In this document: in pieces, positions 33,190-40,365 of the stretch
How the letters are laid out: every line of letters begins with the position of its first letter
Position numbering within the stretch: the first letter of the stretch is position 1
NCBI RefSeq assembly: GCF_042662625.1
Contig: NZ_JBHSXH010000015.1
Location: 868,001-932,000 of the forward strand
DNA from: Halopelagius fulvigenes
GTDB taxonomy: Archaea > Halobacteriota > Halobacteria > Halobacteriales > Haloferacaceae
Length of the DNA stretch: 64,000 nt
Direction: 5' to 3'
Made by a program: the position numbers and the translations under genes
The notes under the pieces: generated by a model
What the model was told of the DNA's origin: nothing
Seen by the model: the letters and a program-made list of their open reading frames with translations, nothing else
Databases searched by the model: none

Positions 33190-34113
33190 TTAGAGAAGCC
33201 CCGTCTTCTGGAGCTTCATCAGGTCCTCGGTGTCGAGGGTCTCGCCTTCCTTGAACTTCTGGTAGATCTCCTCGGCCTCCTCTTTGGCCGCTTCGCGCTC
33301 CTCGGCGCGTTCGGCGTCGCGCTCCTGCTCTTCCTGCTTGTCGAGCTCGCGGAGGCGCTTCTGCACGCGGACGAAGTCCTCGTGGTGGCGGTCGGCCGCC
33401 TCTTGGGCTTCGACGAAGAGCTCGTGCATCGCGTCGGCCTTGTCGCGGATGTCGTCGGCCTCGCGGTAGGCCTCGATCATCTGGTTGTGGTGCTCTTGGG
33501 CCTTGTCGGCGAGCTCCGTCACCTTCTGGTGGTGCTGGGACGCCTCGGAGCGGACCTCCTCGGCCTCCTCGATGAGCTCTTCGAGTTCACCGCTCTCTTC
33601 GACCTTGTCCTTCTTCTGACGGAGCTGCTCGCGCTTGTCCTCGATCTTCTCGATGAGTTCGCGCTCGTCTTCCGTCGAGAGAACTTCGGTCTGCTGTCGG
33701 AACTCGAGCTGCTCTATCTCCTCTTTGAGCTCGTCGATGTCCTTCCCGTCGTTGAGCTCGAGGTCCTGCTTCATCTCTTCGACCTTGTCGAAGAGTTCGT
33801 TGGCCTCGGCGTTGAGCTCGTTGCGCTTGTTCTTGTGCTCCTGAACCTGCTCGTTGAGCGAGTCTCGCTGCTCTCGGTGTTCTTGTGCCTCGTCGACCTT
33901 CTCGCGAGTCTTCGCGTTCAGGTCGTCGCGCTTGGACGCGCGCTCGGAGGCCATCTGATTCAGGTCGTTACGACGGTCGCGGAGCTGCCCCGCGAGTTTG
34001 ATAAGCTCGCCTTTCGAACCGTCTTCGAGCTTGTCGTCTGTGAGTTCGACGTTGTTGGATTCGTCGAGCTCTTGTACGTCGTATTCTTGGAGAACGTCTT
34101 GCTTTGTCACCAT
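33190..34113 (-). CDS. Archaeal coiled-coil protein (DUF7121-like)
   Basis: A 307-residue, highly charged protein that is almost entirely predicted coiled coil, with heptad-like Leu spacing in RDRRNDLNQMASERASKRDDL and on through DFVRVQKRLRELDKQEEQ. No globular motif, Cys or membrane segment is present. The short C-terminus (ETLDTEDLMKLQKTGLL) is conserved-looking. Similar coiled-coil proteins are widespread in archaea and sometimes mis-annotated as phosphoserine phosphatase. A role in translation or structural scaffolding is speculation. The promoter lies unusually far upstream. Confidence 0.82.
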   Translation of the reverse strand: MVTKQDVLQEYDVQELDESNNVELTDDKLEDGSKGELIKLAGQLRDRRNDLNQMASERASKRDDLNAKTREKVDEAQEHREQRDSLNEQVQEHKNKRNELNAEANELFDKVEEMKQDLELNDGKDIDELKEEIEQLEFRQQTEVLSTEDERELIEKIEDKREQLRQKKDKVEESGELEELIEEAEEVRSEASQHHQKVTELADKAQEHHNQMIEAYREADDIRDKADAMHELFVEAQEAADRHHEDFVRVQKRLRELDKQEEQERDAERAEEREAAKEEAEEIYQKFKEGETLDTEDLMKLQKTGLL

Positions 34114-34261
34114 GCGTAATCAAACCTCGATACCATCACCGCTCCGGACAAGGCGGCCGCTCCTTGTGATGCTGCCGACCGTGGATAAGAATTCCCGATC
34201 ATTCTGCGTGCGGTTCCGCCGGAACGCCGGAGGCGCTCTGGTACTCTCTACTTGACCCTAT

Positions 34262-34272
34262 CCGGATATAAA
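34262..34272 (-). promoter_or_regulatory. TATA box with long leader for the coiled-coil gene
   Basis: ATTTATATCC on the minus strand is followed about 25 nt later by a putative start near 34237, giving a leader of roughly 120 nt before ATG 34113. The leader contains the inverted repeat ACAAGG (34148-34153) / CCTTGT (34162-34166). A long structured leader is unusual for this mostly leaderless genome. Confidence 0.4.
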
Positions 34273-34400
34273 TCCTTCGGTGGTTGCGGGCGTGAAAAGA
34301 GGTACCATACTCCTCGAATACGCCGTGCTACGACGTATCAACCGATGGGGAGACGTACATAAAATACGGAGCGCACCGTACTCGGCCGCCCGCCGTTCCG

Positions 34401-34435
34401 TCGGCGGAACGATCGCCCCATCGGCGGAACGGTCG
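34401..34435 (+). repeat. Two-copy direct repeat upstream of the DUF371 gene
   Basis: TCGGCGGAACGATCG at 34401-34415 recurs as TCGGCGGAACGGTCG at 34421-34435, a 20-nt period (two helical turns) with one mismatch. Each copy also forms partial dyads with CGTTCCG just to the left. The spacing would put two bound proteins on the same DNA face, as for an operator, about 80-110 nt before the start codon. Confidence 0.4.
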
Positions 34436-34514
34436 TCCCGTCCCGGCGGGTCGGACGCGCCTCGTTCCGCGCCGAACCGTACGCGCTTTACCGCGGCGAC
34501 GGCGACGGGGAACC

Positions 34515-34952
34515 ATGACCGAACGACGCGAAGTCGTCCGCGCGCGCGGACACGAGAACGTCGCGGCCGAACACGCCAGCACGTTCGAGGTGACGTCGGA
34601 CGATTGGCTCACGCCCGCGGGAGACTGTATTCTCGCGGTCGAAGCCGACAGGGTGCCCGCCGACTTCGACGAGGAGTTCGTCGAGGCGTGCCGCGACGAA
34701 GACGCGACGATTACGGCGGAGATAGCGGTGGAGACGGACGAGGGGGAGACGTTCGCGCAGACGGTCGCGGGGCGCGGCCACCCCGACCTGACGTTCGAGG
34801 ACGACCGAAGTCACGTCGGGCGGACCAGCGACTACGTGGACGACCGAACCGTCCTCGTCGGCGCCGAGGGTGCCGCCGCGGACTTCGACCGCGAACTCGT
34901 CGCCGCCCTCGCTGACGGGGCGTCCCTGACGCTGACGCTCACCGTCGAGTAG
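34515..34952 (+). CDS. DUF371 protein
   Basis: A 145-residue acidic protein. VRARGHENVAAEHASTFEVTSDDWLTPAGDCILAVEADR matches the DUF371 signature of archaeal proteins with the RGHxN...DD.LTxxGDCI pattern, and the rest is beta-rich. No catalytic residue is known; the His and Cys/Asp around GDCI could bind metal. The CTTTACC box about 26 nt upstream predicts a leaderless mRNA. Confidence 0.85.
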   Translation: MTERREVVRARGHENVAAEHASTFEVTSDDWLTPAGDCILAVEADRVPADFDEEFVEACRDEDATITAEIAVETDEGETFAQTVAGRGHPDLTFEDDRSHVGRTSDYVDDRTVLVGAEGAAADFDRELVAALADGASLTLTLTVE

Positions 34953-35003
34953 GCGGACGCCGCCGGAGAAAGGACTGAGCGACGGTGTTCCGTCGGGGCG
35001 GTT

Positions 35004-35123
35004 ATGTCCGACCAAACGGGGTCCCCGGTCGCGTTGTACCTCCTCGTCTTCTGCGGCTTCGTCCTCCTGTCGGGGGTCGTCGGCTTCATCGCCGTCTACG
35101 TCCGACTGTTCGAGACCGACTGA
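35004..35123 (+). CDS. 39-residue single-pass membrane microprotein
   Basis: ATG 35004 opens a 39-residue peptide, MSDQTGSPVALYLLVFC and onward, ending VRLFETD. A polar eight-residue start, one 24-residue hydrophobic helix and a charged C-terminal tail make a convincing membrane microprotein. It lies between the DUF371 and endonuclease III genes on the same strand and is followed by a T5 run (35136-35140). No function is recognised. Confidence 0.6.
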   Translation: MSDQTGSPVALYLLVFCGFVLLSGVVGFIAVYVRLFETD

Positions 35124-35135
35124 GAGACCGGGCGG

Positions 35136-35140
35136 TTTTT
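35136..35140 (+). terminator. T5 run after the 39-residue membrane protein gene
   Basis: A T5 run begins 13 nt after the microprotein stop and 26 nt before the endonuclease III start. It could terminate the small gene's transcript. Evidence is compositional only. Confidence 0.3.
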
Positions 35141-35165
35141 CGCCGCGGCGGTCGAACCCCCACCC

Positions 35166-35975
35166 ATGCCCGAGGAACCCGCAGAGAACATTAGCGGCGG
35201 CGAGGCCGGCGGCGGCACGGCCGCGATGTTCGAGGAGGGGGACGCGGAGACGCGCGCGGAGGCGGTCGTAGACGAGTTAGGGAGACTGTACTGGCGGAAG
35301 GCCTACGGCGGACAGGACGCCTTCGAGTGCCTCGTCCGAACGATACTCAGCCAGAACACCAGCGACAAGGCGAGTCAACCGGCGCACGACGAACTGATGA
35401 CCCGGTACGGCCCGGCCAAGGACCTCGCGGAGACCCTCGCGGCGGCCGACCGGGAGGCGATAGCCGACGCCATCTCCGCGGCGGGACTGTACAACCAGAA
35501 GTCGAAGATGATACGCGGCGCGGCCCGGGAAGTCGTCTCCGAGTTCGGCGGGTCTGAGGGGTTCGACGCCTACGTCCGCGAGGAGGACCCCGCCGCCGTC
35601 CGCGACCGGTTGCTGGAGATTCACGGCGTCGGCCCGAAGACGGCCGACTGCGTCCTCCTGTTCGCCGGCGGCCGGGGCGGCGTCTTCCCCGTGGACACGC
35701 ACGTCCACCGAATCTCGCGGCGGTTAGGCGTCGCGTCACCCGACGCTGACCACGAGGAGGTGCGCCGATCGCTCGAACGCGACGTTCCGGCGGCGAAGTG
35801 CGGGTTCGGACACACCGCGATGATCCAGTTCGGACGCGAGTACTGCACGGCGCGGACGCCCGCCTGCCTCGACGGACTCGACGCCTGCCCGGTGTCGGCG
35901 CTGTGCGACAGGGTGGGCGTCGACCCCGAGTCCGGCGAGGTGGTGGACCCCGTAGAGGCGACATCCGGCCCGTAA
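35166..35975 (+). CDS. nth: Endonuclease III (DNA glycosylase/AP lyase)
   Basis: A 269-residue HhH-GPD enzyme with a 30-residue acidic N-terminal extension. The helix-hairpin-helix LEIHGVGPKTADCVLLFA contains the catalytic Lys, and PVDTHVHRISRRLG supplies the catalytic Asp. The C-terminal cluster cysteines are in EYCTARTPAC and ACPVSALC, giving C-x6-C-x6-C-x5-C, against C-x6-C-x2-C-x5-C in E. coli Nth. It excises oxidised pyrimidines and nicks the resulting abasic site in base-excision repair. Confidence 0.93.
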   Translation: MPEEPAENISGGEAGGGTAAMFEEGDAETRAEAVVDELGRLYWRKAYGGQDAFECLVRTILSQNTSDKASQPAHDELMTRYGPAKDLAETLAAADREAIADAISAAGLYNQKSKMIRGAAREVVSEFGGSEGFDAYVREEDPAAVRDRLLEIHGVGPKTADCVLLFAGGRGGVFPVDTHVHRISRRLGVASPDADHEEVRRSLERDVPAAKCGFGHTAMIQFGREYCTARTPACLDGLDACPVSALCDRVGVDPESGEVVDPVEATSGP

Positions 35976-36226
35976 CGCCCGGAAGTCGACGCCTTACTCG
36001 GCTGACGGACCCGCTAACGTCATACTTTATCGCGTCGGCGCGCGCCGCGGAAGCCCGACGCCGCAATAATCGGGCGGTTAACCGTTGGAGCGTACTGACA
36101 GTAAGGGATTTTCTCATATTAACAGTCATCGCACTTTATGTGGGGATAGAGAGTAGCGAGTCGGTGAGAATACAATGGTATTCGGAGACAGGAGTCCGAA
36201 CCGAGCACGCTCCCGGGGGGGAGACG

Positions 36227-36550
36227 ATGGTTGAGGACGGAGTCGGCGGCAGAGACCCGTCGGCACCGGCGGAGGAGTACCACGCGATGCACGACTGGTC
36301 GGACGACGAACCGCTCAGTTTCAGCGTCGTCCGAGCGGTGTCGATGTTCGCGGGGAAGGAACCGGAGGCGTTACCACCGCTGTACGACGTCATCGACCCC
36401 GACGCGCTCGACTCGTTGTTCACCGACAAGGCTGGTCGCAACGGGACTCTCTCGTTTTCGCTCGACGGCTACGACGTGACTATCCACGCGGACGGGAGCA
36501 TCGTCGTCCAACGCGCCGACGCGAACTACCCCTCCGGACCGTCGCCCTGA
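36227..36550 (+). CDS. HalOD1 output-domain protein
   Basis: A 107-residue protein consisting of one HalOD1 domain: LSFSVVRAVSMFAGKEPEALPPLYDVIDPDALDSLF followed by TLSFSLDGYDVTIHADGSIVVQ. I start at ATG 36227, with a purine-rich GGGGGAG just before it. The longer upstream frame is not protein-like. A CTTTATGTG element near 36131-36139 would give a leader of about 65 nt. HalOD1 domains are haloarchaeal signalling outputs, often stand-alone; the partner is unknown. It is convergent with the secreted protein gene 10 nt away. Confidence 0.82.
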   Translation: MVEDGVGGRDPSAPAEEYHAMHDWSDDEPLSFSVVRAVSMFAGKEPEALPPLYDVIDPDALDSLFTDKAGRNGTLSFSLDGYDVTIHADGSIVVQRADANYPSGPSP

Positions 36551-36560
36551 CGGTTCGAGC

Positions 36561-37028
36561 TTAACACGCTCTCGTCTCGACGCCGGACACCGGCGACTCC
36601 TCGGAAGCGTACGACGACCGATCCCCGCCGAGAGACGAGAACATCGGAAGATCGAACGAGTAGTCGTAGACTATCGCGAACCGGGAGAACGGGTTCGAGA
36701 GGAACGCCCCGGCGTCGCCGACGCCGTTGAAGACGACGCCCGTCCGAAGCGAGACGATGGTCGCGTTCAACGCGGTGCCGCGGGCTTCGAGACCGAGTGC
36801 CCCTTCGCCGCCGAGGTTCGAGAACAGCGACGTGTGGACGGTCATCCCGATGCCCGGACCTTCCGTACCGACGCTGAGTTCGTGACCGCCGGGCGGGAAG
36901 CACCGCTTTTCGCCGCCGTCCGCCGCCGCCGAGTCGGACGACTGGGCGGCGACCGGACCGACGACGGGCGCTCCCAACGTCGCCAGTAGAACGACTACCG
37001 TGGCAACAGTTCGTATCGAGCGTCGCAT
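36561..37028 (-). CDS. Predicted secreted haloarchaeal protein
   Basis: A 155-residue protein. The N-terminus MRRSIRTVATVVVLLATLGAPVVGPVAAQ is a clear secretory signal, with likely cleavage after VAA near residue 28. The mature part is beta-rich with GGHELSVGTEGPGIGMTVHTSLFSNLGG and one N-glycosylation sequon (NAT), and the protein ends ETRAC with a C-terminal Cys; a second Cys is at KRCFPPG, so a disulfide is possible. I do not recognise the fold with confidence (it resembles small DUF-type haloarchaeal exoproteins). It lies 45 nt upstream of, and divergent in function from, mgsA on the same strand. Confidence 0.7.
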   Translation of the reverse strand: MRRSIRTVATVVVLLATLGAPVVGPVAAQSSDSAAADGGEKRCFPPGGHELSVGTEGPGIGMTVHTSLFSNLGGEGALGLEARGTALNATIVSLRTGVVFNGVGDAGAFLSNPFSRFAIVYDYSFDLPMFSSLGGDRSSYASEESPVSGVETRAC

Positions 37029-37073
37029 ACACCGGTGTTCGGCGGGGAGGTGTTAAGCGTCGGGATACGATTC

Positions 37074-37469
37074 TCAGCGGTGAGACCGGGTCTCGGATTC
37101 GAGCTGTCTGACGAGTTCGTCGAGGATGGCGTCGGCGCTGGAGAGGTTCGTCGCGAGGGGGATGGAGTGGACGTCGGCGATGCGCAACAACGCCGTGATG
37201 TCGGGTTCGTGCGGTTGCGCGGTCAGGGGGTCCCGCAGGAAGAAGACGCCCGCGCAGTTCTCGTCGGCGATCTCGGCGCCGATCTGCATGTCGCCGCCGA
37301 TGGGGCCGGACTGCTTGCGTTCGACGTCGAGGCCGGTCTCCTCTTGGAGTCGCTTCCCGGTCGTCCCCGTGGCCATCAGGTCGAACCGTTCGAGGTCCGC
37401 CTTGCGGTTCTTCGCGAACTCGATGAGCTCCGGCTTCTTCTCGTCGTGAGCGATAAGCGCGAGACGCAT
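37074..37469 (-). CDS. mgsA: Methylglyoxal synthase
   Basis: A 131-residue single-domain enzyme. LALIAHDEKKPELIEF, the phosphate-binding ATGTTGKRLQEETG, QSGPIGGDMQIGAEI with the catalytic Asp following in FFLRDPLTAQPHEPDI, and the closing ATNLSSADAIL match MgsA throughout. It converts dihydroxyacetone phosphate to methylglyoxal and phosphate in the cytoplasm. The tandem glyoxalase at 3327-4094 could dispose of the product. It is followed leftward, after 45 nt, by the secreted protein gene. Confidence 0.95.
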   Translation of the reverse strand: MRLALIAHDEKKPELIEFAKNRKADLERFDLMATGTTGKRLQEETGLDVERKQSGPIGGDMQIGAEIADENCAGVFFLRDPLTAQPHEPDITALLRIADVHSIPLATNLSSADAILDELVRQLESETRSHR

Positions 37470-37581
37470 GGCTCAGTCTGCGTGGAGAACGGGCTTGAAT
37501 GTTGGCCGCGGGCGCGGGCGGCGAAAACCGGAACGAAACGCGAACGCGGGTCGGGCGCGGACGACGCGGAAGCTTACGCGG

Positions 37582-39504
37582 TCACTTGAAGCGGAACGTT
37601 TCGAGGTTCTTCGGCGCGAACGTCCGCATGTTGTAGTTATGATAGAGGGCCGACGAGAGGTCCTGCACGGAGCGTTCGTCGCCGTGGACGCACAGCACCT
37701 TCTCGGGTCGGGGGTTCATCGTCTTCACGAAGTTCTCCAGTCCCTGCCGGTCGGCGTGGCCGGAGAACCCGTCCACCGTCTCGACGTCCATCTTCAGTTG
37801 GAGCGTGTCCGAACGGCCCATGCCGTCGCGGCCGTTGACGGGAATCTCGTCCCACCCGTTCTGGATGCGGCGGCCGAGGGTTCCCTGCGCCTGGTAGCCG
37901 ACGAACACGAGTCGGGAGTCCGGTTCCGTACCGATGTGGCGGAGCCACGACATGATGGGGCCGCCGGTGACCATCCCCGAGGTCGAGAGGATGATGCATT
38001 GGTCGCCGTCGGCGACTTCCTGCCGTTCCTCCTCGCCGCCGTCGATGTGGTTGAACTCGTCGGCGAGGAACGGGTTCTCGTCCTCGTGGAAGATTCGGTC
38101 GCGGAGTTCGTCCCGCAGGTACTCGGGGTACGTGGTGTGGATGGCCGTCGCCTCCCAGATCATCCCGTCGAGGTGGACGGGCATGGAGGGAATCTTGCCG
38201 CTCCGCATCGCCTCTTCGAGGACGAGCATTATCTCCTGGGACCGACCGACGGCGAACGCGGGGATGAGTATCTTCCCGCCCTTGTCGTACGTCTCGTTGA
38301 TTATCTCGATGAGGTTCTCCTCGGAGTCCTCCTGGTCGGTCTGGTAGTCGTTCCGGCCGCCGTAGGTGGATTCGAGGACGAGGGTCTCCACGCGCGGGAA
38401 GTCGTTGACCGCGCCGTTGAACAGGCGCGTGTCGTCGTAGTGGATGTCCCCGGAGAACGCGACGTTGTAGAGGCCGTCGCCGATGTGGAAGTGCGAGACG
38501 GCGGAGCCGAGGATGTGACCCGCGTTGTGGAACGTGAGCTTCACGTCCGGCGCAATGTCCGTCACGTCGCCGTATTCGAGCGGGATGCAGTGTTTGATGG
38601 CCTCGCGGACCATCTCGGACTCGTACGGCGGCGTCCGGCCCTCCTTGGCCGCCACGTCGAGGTAGTCGAGTGTCAGGAGACCCATCAGGTCGCGGGTCGG
38701 TTCGGTCGTGTAGATGGGGCCGTCGTACCCGTACTTGAACAGGAGGGGGATGAGCGCCGAGTGGTCGAGGTGGGCGTGCGTCAGGACGACGGCGTCCAGC
38801 GAGTTCGCGCCCGCCCCGAGGGCCTCCGGCACCTGCAGGTACGGCACGTCGTCGGACCCCGGCTTGTCGCCGCAGTCCACGAGGATGCGCGTCTCGGGCG
38901 TCGAGACGACGAACGAGGCGCGACCGACCTCCCGACAGCATCCGAGCGTCGAGATGCGGACCCACTCGTCGTCGGAGAGCTGTTCGCGGTGAATCTGCCG
39001 CCCGACCCGTTCGAGAATCTGCCGCCGGTCGTCGCGTTCCTGCTTCAGGAAGTTCCGGACGTTCGAGACGGTCGACGACTCGATGGGCGGGGTGCGGACG
39101 ACTTCGGGCGTCCACCCGACCTGCTGGGTTATCTTCCGGAGCGTCGACCCGTGGCGGCCGATGACCATCCCCGGCTTCGACGCCTCGATGACGACTTCGC
39201 CGGTGTCGGCGTGGAAGTCGAGGTCGGTGACGCCCGCTTCCTCGGGGATGACGTCAAGGATCTGTTCCTCCGCGTTACGGGGACTCGAAAGCGCCTCTGG
39301 GTCGGGCCTGACCGTGATGCGCTTCCGCAGTTTGCTGGCGAGTTTCCGGATGAGGTCGCCGTTCTGCGCGAACCGCTTCGGGTCCCGAGTGTAGACGACG
39401 AGTTCCGGCCCCTCGTATTTCACGTCCGACACGGAGATGTCGGACGGCAGTTCGTTCGTAATCTCTGCTTTCAATTCCTCAAGTTGCTTATCTACTGAAC
39501 TCAT
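37582..39504 (-). CDS. aCPSF1/FttA beta-CASP ribonuclease (archaeal termination factor)
   Basis: A 640-residue protein. N-terminal KH-like domains (1 to about 145, including PGMVIGRHGSTLRKI with the GxxG loop) precede the metallo-beta-lactamase core with THAHLDHSA (motif 2), GHILGSAV, FSGDIHYDD (motif 4) and beta-CASP motifs including STSGMVTGGP, then GFSGHADRQGL and CVHGDE. aCPSF1 is the archaeal homologue of CPSF73, an endoribonuclease that cleaves U-rich RNA 3' ends and drives transcription termination. It fits the U-rich terminators seen in the window. It is monocistronic here. Confidence 0.95.
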   Translation of the reverse strand: MSSVDKQLEELKAEITNELPSDISVSDVKYEGPELVVYTRDPKRFAQNGDLIRKLASKLRKRITVRPDPEALSSPRNAEEQILDVIPEEAGVTDLDFHADTGEVVIEASKPGMVIGRHGSTLRKITQQVGWTPEVVRTPPIESSTVSNVRNFLKQERDDRRQILERVGRQIHREQLSDDEWVRISTLGCCREVGRASFVVSTPETRILVDCGDKPGSDDVPYLQVPEALGAGANSLDAVVLTHAHLDHSALIPLLFKYGYDGPIYTTEPTRDLMGLLTLDYLDVAAKEGRTPPYESEMVREAIKHCIPLEYGDVTDIAPDVKLTFHNAGHILGSAVSHFHIGDGLYNVAFSGDIHYDDTRLFNGAVNDFPRVETLVLESTYGGRNDYQTDQEDSEENLIEIINETYDKGGKILIPAFAVGRSQEIMLVLEEAMRSGKIPSMPVHLDGMIWEATAIHTTYPEYLRDELRDRIFHEDENPFLADEFNHIDGGEEERQEVADGDQCIILSTSGMVTGGPIMSWLRHIGTEPDSRLVFVGYQAQGTLGRRIQNGWDEIPVNGRDGMGRSDTLQLKMDVETVDGFSGHADRQGLENFVKTMNPRPEKVLCVHGDERSVQDLSSALYHNYNMRTFAPKNLETFRFK

Positions 39505-39716
39505 AACTGAGTGGCCTCGCCCGGTGCGTTACGGGCGGTGTCGGAGAATCGCTGCCTCGAAAGCTGCCGACCGGTGCCGATACGCCTATCGGGGGACGGT
39601 CTGACCCGGTCGTCGATTGAGAGAGCATAGTCAACGAGTACGGTGGTATCTCTGGCTATCCTGACTGCGGGAAGAGGCAGGGAAAACCCGCTTACTCGGA
39701 GGTACTTTCTCGTCGG

Positions 39717-39724
39717 TATAAAAG
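39717..39724 (+). promoter_or_regulatory. TATA box for the 160-residue conserved protein
   Basis: TATAAAAG is one of the best TATA boxes in the window. A start near 39745 would leave a leader of only about 10-20 nt before ATG 39757 or 39766. Confidence 0.55.
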
Positions 39725-39765
39725 CCTTCGCAAAGTGGAAGCCCTCGGACGCGCAGATGGGCGGT

Positions 39766-40248
39766 ATGGAGCTGACACCGGAGGCCGTCGAACGCGAGGC
39801 GGAGTGGGTGCGAAACCGCGGCGACGCGGTGGTTCCGCTGATAAACGACACGCGCGCGCGGTTGGGCGAGCTGTTCGAAACCGACGTGGACGAGGTGACG
39901 CCCGCGGCGTACCGCGAGGAGGTGGACGCCGTCTTCGCCGACGGCGAGGTGGCGGTGAACGTCGCCGGGTTCGTCCGCATCCTCCGCGAACTCGACGTGG
40001 AGGGCGACTACCCCGGGTTCGTCGTCGACGAGATTCTCGGGCGCGAACTCGCCGCCACCGTCGCGGGCGGGCACCCCCTCTCGCTTCTCGCGCAGGCGAC
40101 GTTCCACTTCGCGGACGTCCGCACCCACACCGAGGGGCGCGCGGGCGCGGACGACTTGGACGCCGCACTCGCGGCGGGCTTTCAGACGCGGTTGCCGGGG
40201 TGGTCGTGGCGCGACGGCGACAGTCCGTTCGCCGTCCGGCGCGACTGA
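39766..40248 (+). CDS. Conserved acidic haloarchaeal protein, unknown function
   Basis: A 160-residue protein starting MELTPEAVEREAEWVRNRGD; an ATG at 39757 would add MGG. It is mainly helical and acidic, with HPLSLLAQATFHFADVRTHTEGRAGADDLDAAL containing His residues that could bind a ligand, and ends WSWRDGDSPFAVRRD. No family is recognised. It has its own strong TATA box and lies divergent from aCPSF1 and upstream of proS on the same strand (117 nt gap). Confidence 0.7.
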   Translation: MELTPEAVEREAEWVRNRGDAVVPLINDTRARLGELFETDVDEVTPAAYREEVDAVFADGEVAVNVAGFVRILRELDVEGDYPGFVVDEILGRELAATVAGGHPLSLLAQATFHFADVRTHTEGRAGADDLDAALAAGFQTRLPGWSWRDGDSPFAVRRD

Positions 40249-40365
40249 CGCGGGCGCGAACGGGAGCGGCGTCGCCGCCGCGCCGGCCGCGCGGCCCCTC
40301 CGCCGGGACGCGCGGAGTCGCGCGCTTCGGGGTCTTTAAGAGTTCGCTGGGGTAAAGCGAGGGTA

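Larger units (their letters stand above)
34114..34514. other. Divergent intergenic region
   Basis: About 400 bases separate the divergent coiled-coil and DUF371 genes. It holds the long leader and TATA box of the former, a second AT-rich patch (ACATAAAATACG near 34357), a direct repeat at 34401-34435 and a CTTTACC element about 26 nt before ATG 34515. No coding region is supported: the open frames read as Arg/Ser-rich peptides. Confidence 0.5.
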
